Positions 1 through 12,000 of a stretch of 64,000 nucleotides of DNA are shown one piece after another. How positions within the stretch are numbered: the stretch's first letter is position 1; every line of letters starts with the position of its first letter. The position numbers and the translations under genes were made by a program. The notes below the pieces were generated by a model, which saw only the letters and a program-made list of their open reading frames with translations, was not told the DNA's origin and ran no database searches. Source of the stretch: Gerris lacustris (lineage: Eukaryota; Arthropoda; Insecta; Hemiptera; Gerridae); NCBI GenBank assembly GCA_951217055.1, contig OX578276.1, positions 75,197,144-75,261,143 of the forward strand, read 5' to 3'.

Positions 1-2755
1 ATCCTTAACTTTCATGACAGCTCGGTCCAAAACATTCTGTAATAATTTAAATTGCGAATGATGTCAAATGAATGGACAAGGAAAAGGATGAGAAAGGTGG
101 GGTTAAGTTTATAAGGTATAGTTAACTACCCACGATCTCACCATTATTTTCAAATAAAAAATAAATATATTTGGAGCGAATAATACTAAACCAATAAAAA
201 TAAAATGACATAATATGATATAAATAACATACCTCACTTGTTAATAAAATAAATAATTATTTTCTTGCTTAGTTTTATTACTTTCTTTGACTGTTCAGGC
301 TTTAAAGTCTAGGAGGCATGGTAGATTTGCCACTGAACTTGAAAACACACAACACAAAAAAAGGTGGTTAGAGAACGAATTTAGAGCAAGTCGGTAAGAA
401 CTAAGAATTAAACTAAAAAATTGTAAAATTGTATTTTTTCTTTCTTCCTAGTGATGGTTGATAACACTCAATACTTGTGAAAAGAAGGCGTTTTTATCAA
501 GTACTCCCTGAATCTCAGTTCACTTACTTAATTCTCTGAATGCCTCTTATTAGACTTAAAGTGACAATTCAATTTCAATACAGCTATCCGTGAATAAGCA
601 GGTAAATGTTAAAATTAAGTCACAAATAAATTCTTGCAAATGGGCGAAATCGCTCATGTTTGTAACCCTAAATAATTTATTGAATTTTTAAATGTCTTTA
701 AAAAAAATCAGACAAAATAAGTATCCTGTCATTTTTAAAGCAATGGGCGAAGTTACATAGTCAAATATTTAACTTCTTTTACAGGTGTGTGTATTTTATT
801 CCACTAATATGATATTTGATTACATTGCCTAAAATCGAAAGCTCAAAATACAGATAAATTATTGCATTACATTAAAAATTAGAATTGTCCACCACACGTA
901 ACATTTTATTAAATATTTATTCTCTTTCTACAGTAATATATTTTAACCTAAATTTTGGTTATATATATGCAGTAACTTGACCTTTTAAATTTTTATAATG
1001 GAAATTTACATTCTTTAACAATTGGAAACAACAATTCCACTTTTCATAAAATTACTATCCACAGTTAACTATTACAAAAAAATTAAATACAAAATATCTT
1101 TATATCATTGACAAAAATTAAATATATCTGGGGAAACAAAAAATGAAGCGAGGGAGCTTTTAGCTTAGTGTTGCATAAGAATAATTCATGCAGTCTAGTT
1201 TAGACTGCTCGCAGTTCTGTAGCTATCTCCAGAGGTATCTATCCTTCAAAGGATTGTTTTTAGCTACACTAAGGAGAAATTACATGTCTCATTCAAGTAC
1301 TTAAAGGCTGATTTACACGTATTAAGTAAAGTAGTTAACTAAATTTTTAGTGACTTAATTTTCGTGATGTTTTTCACTTAATATTTAGTTAAGCTCTTTA
1401 GTTAGCTTCAAATGTCCAATATAACATTTCTAACCCTTTAAAACGTTTCTAAATAATATATAAACAAAGATCTACAAATCTATAAGCGAGGCTCCTCCAA
1501 ACTTGTGCATTTAACTAAATTGCGCATGTCCAGTGACTAGCCATGATAAGGTTAGAGATCATTAGCAATTATGTATGTTGATAATCATAAAATTTGCAGA
1601 AGGGAAACATGTATCCTGTATATTAGAAATTAAGTAAAAATATTAGAATATAAAATAAAGGTTCAAGATTTTAATAAATACAATTTCTTATCAGAAAAAT
1701 AATTATAAGCATGTTAAAGTAAATAGGCCAAGGTAATTTTCTTAATAGTGATAGTAAAGTTATCATTGAACTTTTCCCATGGAATGTTAAAAACTTCAGT
1801 AAAATTTGAAAGCTTTGGAAATAGTGAGGAATTTTAATCTCTTGTACTTTCCCTTTTCAGTTTGTGGATAATTACAAACTTTCATTTTCATTAATCTTTG
1901 TATGTTATGGATTTTATTTAGGTCCCCAAAATAAATTAAACAAAGCTCTATTTACCTACTACAGAAAGTTGTTTCAAACATTACAATATTTAAATCCGGA
2001 AAAGTTTTTATTGTAAAATAAAAATTAATTTTCTGAGCACTTAATCACATTCCTAGATTTTATATTTGTTGAACTCAGAACTATTTGGTCAAATCTCTTA
2101 AACCTAAGTTGAACTGGTAAAAACACATTCTGAAAAAACACATTTGGTAAAAACACTTCTCTTGAGTTGTGAGTGACTTTTTTTTATCAGAAAAATATTT
2201 GTCAGTTTGAAAATGATTTCATCTTGATCTTTGTTTTTTGTACAATATACCTAAAATATTCAACTACATAATAGCAACTTTTATTTATGGTTTGAATTAT
2301 TTGTGTGAATAACTCTAAGATTCAACCTTCTTAACCTGGTGTTTCCAGAATTTTTCCAATTCTGATCAATATAAAGACAAAACATTGATTTTATATAATT
2401 ATATGCGTGTGTGTTAAATTAGCATACCCCCATTTTCCCCCCCTACCCATGCTACTGACATATTATAATATGAACTCTTATAATATAGGCAGAGATACAA
2501 TTTTTTTATGACAACTATACCTTTTCTGTTCAGCTCCTTATTTTTTTTTATTAAACAATGCAACTTAGGTCCAATAGTAATAGTAGGTAATGAAAGAGAT
2601 AACTAATGTAATATAAAGGGGAATAGTATCCCGCCAATGTCCCTGGTAGTCGACGTGGAGGAAAAAAAATAAAAAAGGGGAATAGTACCCTTGAGATATA
2701 CCCCATTTCTAATAAGAAACCCTCATTATCATTATGTTGAGAAACTTCTTGGTAA
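1..2755. other. AT-rich intergenic DNA, no gene recognised
   Basis: I see no extended reading frame, RNA gene or element with clear ends. The sequence is rich in A/T runs. Around 1311-1410 there are imperfect inverted TTAAGTA/GTTAACTAA motifs that could be a worn MITE, but no target duplication was found. Confidence 0.5.
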
Positions 2756-3289
2756 ATTCATATTGTACGTGCCAGGCCAGGCCGAGATTTAGAGCCACCT
2801 CTAACTAGGCTTGCCATATTTTTCCTGAGGCAAACCGGGACATGAGGATTTTCTTGAGGTATGCGCCAAGAGGAGGGGGGTCCGGGGGAGGGAAAAATTT
2901 TAAAATTAGACTTTCAGAAACGCGTTTTTAGACCAATTCTTAAATATGTTATTATATAATTATTCTTTGAAAAAAATTGTTAAGAATCTCATATTGTAAC
3001 ATCTTTCACTCGTGTTATTATTGCAATAATTTTACCTAAAATTTATAGGTAAAATTAGTACAATCAGCAGTAATTTTGCAACTTTGGTTGAAGAAAATTT
3101 TGGCTTAGTATATTTTATTTGATGTACATTTTCCGGAAAAAATACATAGGAAAGGACAGGCCAACAAATTAAAGGCTGTTTTCTTTTTTAAAAAACTACA
3201 GTTTTTGTTCAAAATGGTTGTGTTATTACAGTTAATTTTTAATAGTTTTTAATATAGCCTCTAGGAGTTCCGGGCATTACTACTAACCT

Positions 3290-5233
3290 CAGAGACGGAA
3301 CTAGACTTGCTGAGGTCCGTGTGAGAAATTTTTTTAGAGGCCCCCCCCCCCCCCCCCCTCCCTCCAAGATGACCAAATATTTTCGCCTCATTTTTCAGGG
3401 TACACATAAGTTTTGTAATAAATTGCAACAAAAACATTATTTTATGATAAAAAAAAAACAAAATGAATTAAGAAATCAAGAATTACATTTTAGAATATTT
3501 TAATCAAAATCGTCGGAACCGTTTACGAGAAATACTTTTATCACTTTTTTACATAGTTTTTAAGGAGTTGCGCCCACAAATTTGAAGGTAAAATTAATAT
3601 CTCCTCGGGGTATGATTTTTCTGAGGCTCCAGGTGTCTGCACAGACATTTTTTAAAAACTACTTTTTTGGACTCAGGGGACCTCAAAACGTGTAAATCCA
3701 TCAAAATCGAATTTTCGCGCCATTACAATACTTCTTTATATGGAAAGTAAAAAGAGCAAAAAAGTTGCCTGTAATGTTTTTTTTTTTTTTTTTTACTTTA
3801 GCATCCCCCCTATATCCCATTATGTTGATAGTTATTTCGCCAAAGACATTATACAGAGTAGCATATATTCCTTAGTCTAAATTACTGTTAAGACGAAGGG
3901 ATATTTATTGTAATTTTTCCTAGGACAAAGGAATATCACACTTGTGTTTATAATTTTGATCATATCCCTTAGTCTAATCAACTATTAAGATATAGGAATA
4001 TTAAAAATAGAACTTCCCCAGGAGTCTCAATGTCTTGTGGAGACAAACACACAAACCTTTTTGACTTTTGTAGGGCAGACTATTGTTTAGAACCAAGGGG
4101 GTGCTAAAGTAAAAAAGAGCCCTTGTAATTAATACAAAAGAATGGATTTCGAGTTTATGACTCAAAATAAGAACTCTTTATTTTAATTTTTTTTTATTAG
4201 ATCCATTATTTTAGCTGTTAGACTTGAGTTGAATACTCATATTTTGAAACTTTAATTCTTGGAGAAAAAATTCCAAGAGTAAAAAGTTCTTATTTTAAGC
4301 CATAGAATCTAACTTTAGCCTTAAAAATATGTCTTCTATTAACTTTTTCATATTTTAAATACTGCTGCAGAGCAGTATAGCGCTCAAAAAGCTTAGCATT
4401 TTTTCTGTAAGTGCATTTTAAGATAACATAGAACCCAGCAAACCGCGTCTTTCTTCCTGCAATAGATTCCGGAGATATTGAGTGGATCGTGTTAGGTGGC
4501 CCCTGTGTAGGCATATTTTACAAGTTAAAAATTTATAATTAATTTAAAAACTTACATTACATAATTGTTACATTTTGATGAAACACATGCAGGATAATAC
4601 AAAACGGTTGAGGTAGCGTATATCTGGGGCATCATGTATAGAGTAGAGATGAAAAAAAACTAACAAATATAATGCATACATAATGTAAAGTGTTTCCTGT
4701 AAATTGATATAAATTGCGTGATTTATGTATTCTTTTTCATTTCATACTTTCTCGAAAAACTACATACGCTACATCGAAGCCCAGTTAATCTACGACAGAT
4801 ACTTACACCCAAGATTCGCAAAATCGACCTATAGGTGTGTCTTAAAACTTAAAATAGAGCACTGAAGATGGAAAATTTATTAAGAGAAAACTTAAGAAAT
4901 TAAGAAGTATCCATAATTGGTGCATTTTTTTTATCAATATACGGAAAAGACTTTAATTATGTGTCCCAGTTTTTTTCATTTATACATGATGCTCCAGATA
5001 CGCTACCTCAACCGAATATAGATACCTACCCCATAAAAATAATATAAATAATAACAATGGTAATAAATAAAATATAAACTAACTTCACCTTTTTAGTAAA
5101 ATTATTCTTTATTTTTTATTTTTATTTTATTATTATTATTTTTTTTTTATAACTGTCCGAGCAGAAGTGAGGCCCCCCTTACCCCGAGGCCCGTGTGCGG
5201 CCGACCCCATGCACACGGCTAGTTCCGGCACTG
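3290..5233. mobile_element. Non-autonomous hAT-type element (inner, nested)
   Basis: The left end CAGAGACGGAACTAG and right end CTAGTTCCGGCACTG are imperfect inverted repeats. They are flanked by the perfect 8-bp duplication ACTAACCT at 3282-3289 and 5234-5241. A run of about 17 C at 3342-3358 lies near the left end, with matching GGCCCCCC sequence near the right end. Part of the interior (3540-3740) is related to 57160-57410. No transposase was seen. Confidence 0.8.
4605..5014. mobile_element. MITE with about 50-bp imperfect TIRs
   Basis: CGGTTGAGGTAGCG at 4605 is repeated inverted as CGCTACCTCAACCG ending at 5014. The arms also share the GCATCATGTATA motif and a run of A. It is about 410 bp with no coding potential and lies inside the inner hAT element. 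No clear target duplication could be fixed, so the superfamily is unknown. Confidence 0.7.
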
Positions 5234-5475
5234 ACTAACCTGACAGTATAGTATAAATATATTATAGTTCTATAATGCGTCTAATATTAATATGTCTTGT
5301 CTCTCTGTTTCTTATTTTTTAATTGTGTTTCGATGATAACCAGTATAAACCGGGACATTGACGAAACCGGCCAGGACACCAGGACAGTAGCGTAAAACCG
5401 GGACGTATGGCAAGCCTACCTCTAACGCTCTAACCAACTTCACCCTATAATTTCGCTGGCACGTACAATATGAAT

Positions 5476-6039
5476 TAGAATTAGCCAACTTCTTTATTAT
5501 TTTTTTTATCTTCTAATTACTTTTAGGAACCTATTTCAAAACATTTTCTTTACTTCACTCGTAAATTTTATTTTTGTGGAGTTAATTTTTATTTTATGTG
5601 TAAAGCATAATAAAAGAACTTGTTGCAAACCAAATATTACAATAAATTGGGATCAGTATAAAGATCGCAAGTTTAAGTGTTTTTTATGTATATAAGTCTT
5701 AATTTAGATTTTTTTTTCTAAATATCGATTGGACCCCTGATAGTGGTGTTAACGTTAACGTTGAATTCAAATTCGAGTTTGTTATTTTTTTTTTACCAGT
5801 TTATCTAATTTAAGATTATTATAACTATGTTTTCTTGTATTTCATATGGTTAAATTATAAACTCTGTTAACGTTTTGATTGGTTCCGATATTTGTTTGAA
5901 TAACTTCTATGATTTTTGCCGAAGTGCCGACAGTAAGATTATGACTCGAGATAAAAAGAATTGTAAATGAAAATTATTATCTGTCCTTCAGTTGAAGTAC
6001 TCGATAGAATAAGACGGCATTTTGTTTATTCTTGACAAC
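5476..6039 (+). promoter_or_regulatory. Upstream region and probable start site of Galk
   Basis: This is the roughly 560 bp between the last upstream TE and the Galk start codon. TTCAGTTG at about 5988 fits the arthropod initiator consensus (TCAGT), about 50 bp before the ATG. No TATA box at the proper spacing was identified. The transcription start is inferred. Confidence 0.3.
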
Positions 6040-9000
6040 ATGGCGATTAACATTTTGACTTTTAATGAATTATACGATAAAGCTTTGCAATTGTATAGAC
6101 ATAATTTTGGAGAAGAGCCGGAAATCGCTGGTGTAGCTCCAGGACGTGTTAATATTATCGGAGAGCACACCGATTACAATGATGGATTTGTCTTTCCTAT
6201 GGTGAGTTCGGTTTTGAGATTTTCATCCTGTTATTTTGGTGTTTGAAATATTACTTTTACATTACTGGACTACTTTAATACATTTGCTTTATTACTGAGT
6301 ATGTAGCCATTTGTTCATTATCAAGGTTTAAATCTATTGTATAGAATAGTAGTAGTGTAAGCTTTTATGAAGTATAGCTCAAATCACCTCCAGTTTTATG
6401 TTTCTGATGTTGTAAGGATTCATTTAAAGAATATCTTGCTGGATATCCTCCTAACGGAACGATTTTGATTAAATTATTCCTCACACATTACGTCAGTATA
6501 CTTTCCAGAGTGAAGTTAGTTGATACAGATGTTTACAAGTTACTACTTGTAACTATGATAGAAATTGGTATTGATTTAAATTTCTCTACCATGAATTTGG
6601 AGTTAACTTACTGCACCCAAGATGTTTTTTTATTCTGACAGCTAACTATACTGCACCCAAGATGTTTTTTTATTCTGACAGCTCAGTTTGGCCAACCTAT
6701 GTGAGGAAAAAATAAATCACTTTTTAGTTATTCTTAGGGCCACACCCCTTTCTCTGCCAGTTCATTTTGGTTTGCCTACTTGCTGCCAAAATCTCGAGCT
6801 CTCATTGGCTTTCCATCCTATTTTAGTATGAATATGTTTTTGGGCTGGGGACAGAAGAAATTTCCACTGACTTAAAAATGACATAAAAAATGTGGGTAAA
6901 ACTGAGGAATACGGTGCTATGAGGTTAGAAAAGTGTACAGGCTTTACTGGAATGTATTATTTTGACAAAGGGATATCAACTCTCTTATGTACAAATCATA
7001 CATGTATAATCACTTAAATATATAAATCATACTAATGTACTGTTTGACAAAGGATATACTATTTTGCTGCTAGACAGAAGAAATTTCCACTGACTTAAAA
7101 ATGACATAAAAAATGTGATGTTAGGATATAACAGAAGGTAGCTTGGTCTTTCACCTTTTAGTTCTATTTTCACCAATTGGAGTGGTAATGCAAAATGTTT
7201 TGCTTCATTTATAGTTCTAGGAAGATTACATATAACAGGAGGAGTGAGCCAGCGTGGCTGAGTGGATTAAATTATTTACTTCGTTTGGTCGGCCATCAAT
7301 CAATCAAGGGGTGGGTTTGATACCTCTCTGTGATGCTCTAAATTATATGACTCACTAATTATGTCACCATAATCGCTTCGGTGGTACATTGTACAGGATG
7401 TGTGAAGTGGCTGGAACTCTCTACCGCAGGGCTAGTAAAATAGGCCTAAAATATGGCCTAATTGCTGGTTCGTCCTACCTGTCTAGTAGTAGCTTATTAC
7501 CACCAGGATATTACAGAATGTAGCTTGGTCTTCTACTTTTTAGTACTATATTTTGCCATTAGGATTGTTCTATGGCAATTGTCTTCACAAGGGAGGAGGT
7601 GTAAAGGTTAGCTAACTGTTGGCCACACTTGTTTCAATGCTCAAAAACATATCCATAATTCAATGTTTTTCTACGAAGAGGAGCAAATTTTAACTCTGTC
7701 TTACCTCTGATTTGAATTATATGGAAGGTTATAAATGACTGGTTATGGACATTATATAATTTAAATAAATAAATTGATTTTAATTTCTCACGATCCCAGA
7801 ATTATAAAACATCTTGGCAGCAGTATATCACACATGAGAGCTAGGTTACATAGGTACATAAGTATGTACTGGGAAAGCTAGAGTTATGTGTCTTAGATGG
7901 TGAGCCATAACCTAGAACCTAGTATACTGAAATGATAACATTTTTATTTCTGTTTATTTATCTAATAGGTTATATGTGATTTATGCTAAAACCCCCTTAC
8001 TGTTCAGAATGGTAATACAGTAGAAGCCCTCTTATCTCCAGTCTTGGTCTAACCATCCACTCAGCTGGAGGTGACTCCTCATATGACCTTTCTTCTTATA
8101 TAAAATACGAAAAGTCTGTTTACCACTGTTTTAAATAAATTCTATTTAAAGAGTATAGGATGTGTTACGCTCACATAATTCCTTAAAAATAGCCTACGAA
8201 AATGAAAATACCCAGCGTACGGGTATTTATTATTTCTAAGTATATTAATATTAGTTATAAAGATTCAATGATTTCAAACAGAATGCTTATTTTGAAGGTC
8301 TGTGCAATGAAAACACCACCATTTTGAAGGAAAAGCACAGGATTATTATTTTGAAAATTAGGTTGTACATCTTACATTATGCAGGCCTAAATTCATATTT
8401 GTCTAAAATAAGTAAATAATATGAAAAAACATTTTTTGTACTATTATTATTATAAACTAATCTTTTTGTGAACACAAAGGGAGGGATATTTAGCTGCGGA
8501 CAGAGGAAAATATGTAGTGGGAAATGTGGCATCACTGAGTAGTAGTTATGTTTTCTCTCAGAGTTAGGAAGGAGTAAAGGGAACGATACTATATGTGTAG
8601 TGTATAGGCTATTGCTATACATATCTGACAATCTAAAATACGCCTAACAGCCTAAGTCCTACACTACATGACTTAAACTCGTATGAAGGTTTCTATTTAG
8701 GTTTATTAATATTATTCTTATTAACTTTTATTAATATTCATTCAATAATATTATTGAGACATAATATCACTTAAAACTACTTGAACTTTCATAATATATT
8801 TATTTAGAATAAATAAGTTTGAAATTAAACTCATAGCAGTTGTAACTTTAAAAATTATTTTAAATACCTGGGTATTTACCCACAGTTTTAAATACCCGGG
8901 TATTTTACACCACTAGTTTTAATTAAACACCTCCTCTTAGTTCTGTTTGCAGTCATTACTTCATTCTTTAAATGCCTTAGTGTGGCCAAATCTTTTGTCA

Positions 9001-12000
9001 TGTTTTCTTGGGCCATGTCCCTTGTACTATGATGTTTCCAATCCAAGGCCTCCTTTTCAATGGTGGTATTTCTCTTTCTCAGTTTGTGTCCAATCCAATT
9101 TTATTTTTGCCTCAATCTGATAAGTAATTACATCTAAGCTGAAGACCTTCATCAACCGTGTTGAAATAATTAAAAAAAATTAATTAATTTGAAAAATTAA
9201 TTAGTGTTATATTGGCCGGAAGCTAAATATATACTACGGGAGGAACTGAGATGGCTAATCAGATTAAGGTTATAATTTGTATTAATCACCTGCTATTGTC
9301 TTTTTCTTTTCCTATAAACTGATAAATTTGCTTGTTGAGTTTTATTCACCATAAGTAAGTCCCCCAAAATCTTAGTGGAAACAACTGATTTTGTATTATA
9401 AGATTTAATTTGTATGTTATTTTGCTTTTAGCAAACTCTTTGAAATAAAATGTTAGTATTAAATTCGTTTATAGGATATCAGCAATTTAAACCATACTCA
9501 AACTTGAAATGAACTTGCTTTATCGAACCTAGAGAATTAGGATTATTGTATATTTATTTTTTTAGATAAAATTATGTTCTTTTTGTTGTTTCTTGATTAG
9601 GCGTTGCCCATGTTCACAATTGTTATTGGTAAACAGAATCATTCAGATGAAATCAGAGTTGCCACAGAGCCATATGTAGATGCATCAAATGTTCCTGTTA
9701 CTTTTGAAATACCCCTTAAAAAGAAGTTAAATCCAGGTGAACCAAAGTGGGCAAATTATATCAAAGGAGTCGTCAATTTTTTTCCAGGTTGTTAATTTTT
9801 TTTCTAAATCAATATAAACAACTATAAAATGATAATACTTATATGTTGCTCAGTTATTACCTTAAATAATGTGGATATTTGAGTCACATTTGCATCACTA
9901 CGTCTCTGGAAATAGATACAATCTTAAGATGTTGCAGAAAGATTATCTTAGCGGTGTGGATAACTGCTATGAAACTATAAATACCGCAATTTATGCAACG
10001 AATTCATCTCCACTCATTCTGCTAATCTTACCAGCCTAGCACGTTTAGTTTATAAGACTGCATCATCCTGCTTTATACTTTCTAGTCTGAAAGTGTCTGG
10101 TGTGAACCTAAGGATGGACTGCTTCTTCTTCAGCCAATTTTATGTAGCGTGCTTGAGAGTCAGCTCTCCTGATATTCTAGGGGCTCAACCACCCACTCCC
10201 CAAATAAAAACTGCAAGAAAGATTGGTATAATTTAATAAGCTGTTTCCTAATTGCAACAGTACCCAACAATTATTTATTGCATTATTTAATTGTGTAACT
10301 TAAAATATTAATTTATTAAACCTAGGCCATACTTACTTGGTTACTTAAGAATTTTAAGGTTTTATTATTAAACATAACGCATTTCATGGGGAAACACGGG
10401 AATCCAGCAATTATGTAATATATAGAGACATTGTAATAATAAAGTCTAGAGTTGTTGATGGGGGGGGGGGGTGAGCTAAATTGCATTGATTTCTTGGTGA
10501 TTTTTGTCACAGCCAAAATCAGCCCCTACACAGTGTGCGATAGGCACGAAAAATATGAGGTGTGGACACAAGTTTTGAATACACGGAAATTATCATTAAT
10601 TTTTTAACTACAAAAATTTACATGTATTATTATATTATATTGTATGAAATTTATTAATATGTATATGCAATACACAAACAATATGTATGTACTACCTATG
10701 AATGTATTATTTAATTATATCAAATTTTTACAATTATAGTTAAAAAAAAACAATGGATGAGATTATATTTATACATTCACACAAGTATTGCTGGTTGTAT
10801 AGCAAATAAGTAACACCAATTTCCAGCTGCAGAATAATTAACCAATAACTTTAGTTTATTAATTAATAATTAACATCATATTTAGTTAGGTGGACGTTAA
10901 ATGTTTAACTCATTGGAATCCAAATATTTTTAGAATTCAATTAATGTAGGTATGTATAGTTCTATATCAAAAAATTATTAGTATCATAAAGGAATACAAT
11001 ATGCATTTTATCTTCCTTATTGCCTTTTGAGGTATTCCTATACATTTTTAAAGTGTATCATCTTTACTACAATGATGTAGGTAGAAGCTTAACTTAAACA
11101 TATAGCCAAGCTTTCGTCAGGGCTAACTGGCTTATCAAATATAGTTATTTATTTTAGCACACCTTGACATAGAATTTCAAGTTACACAAAATTTGTCTGT
11201 GGACATTCTAAAATAATTAGAAAAAAAATCTCATCTGAAGAATGAATGTGAAATCCTCCAGATATCTTTTAGGCTGAAATTATTATTATTATTATTTTTT
11301 AAAAATGCGATAGGACCTCAAGTTTTTGCTGTGTGATGCCATACGGCCCACTCTGCCTATATTGTACGTTTACCTTTAATGCTGTAAATTAAATTTTTGA
11401 CATTGGTTGATTTTAGAGCCTGTGATGGGTTTTAATGCAGTTGTAGTTTCCTCTGTACCTATTGGGAGTGGATTATCAAGTAGTGCTTCATTTGAAGTGG
11501 CTGCTTTTACATTTCTCGAAGGTCTTACCGATCATCCTGTAGAAAGGTAAGATTTTGTGTTGTTTTTTAAACAGCTGGTTTTTGAGGGAATGAATTATCT
11601 AAAACAAACTAACTGGAATGGAAGAGTCTACTCCAGTAAAATGAGCAAATAATTGTCATGAAATTACAAATTATTTTGAGGGATAGATTACATAATTTTG
11701 GTCTATTGGGAAAAAGTGGTTTAACAGGAAAAAAAAGTATTCAAGACTGTCCCTCTGGATGATGTTGCTCTGATTGCTATAAATATTAAAAAATGAATGT
11801 TAAATTATTTTCTAGAGATGGGTGGAACAAAATGTAACTATAAAAATAACTAGTTCCTGTGCTGGAATGGTTCTAATCGTTCCAAGATTTCATGGAACTA
11901 CGTTATTTTTGGGATTACTTTAAAGTTTTTATTTTATTTTACTGTCTATTTTATTTATTTAATAACTTTTTTTTTTAAAATTATATCTTTGAAGTGGTTG

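Larger units (their letters stand above)
2806..5418. mobile_element. Non-autonomous hAT-type element (outer of two nested)
   Basis: The ends are inverted: TAGGCTTGCCATA at 2806 and TATGGCAAGCCTA ending at 5418. They are flanked by a perfect 8-bp duplication, CCTCTAAC, at 2798-2805 and 5419-5426. An 8-bp duplication with short TIRs is the mark of hAT transposons. AACCGGGAC motifs lie just inside both ends. No hAT transposase reading frame was found, so it needs a partner for movement. The interior is taken up by a second hAT insertion. Confidence 0.8.
2756..5475. repeat. Small palindromic tRNA-like element split by a hAT insertion
   Basis: A 20-bp perfect inverted repeat (ATTCATATTGTACGTGCCAG at 2756-2775, its complement at 5456-5475) frames the region. 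If the hAT element at 2806-5418 and one copy of its 8-bp duplication are removed, about 100 bp remain between these ends. Read on the - strand, that remnant contains GTGAAGTTGGTTAGAGCG, which resembles a tRNA A-box. The original insertion may thus have been a tRNA-derived SINE or a MITE. Its class is inferred; the inverted repeat is seen directly. Confidence 0.55.
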
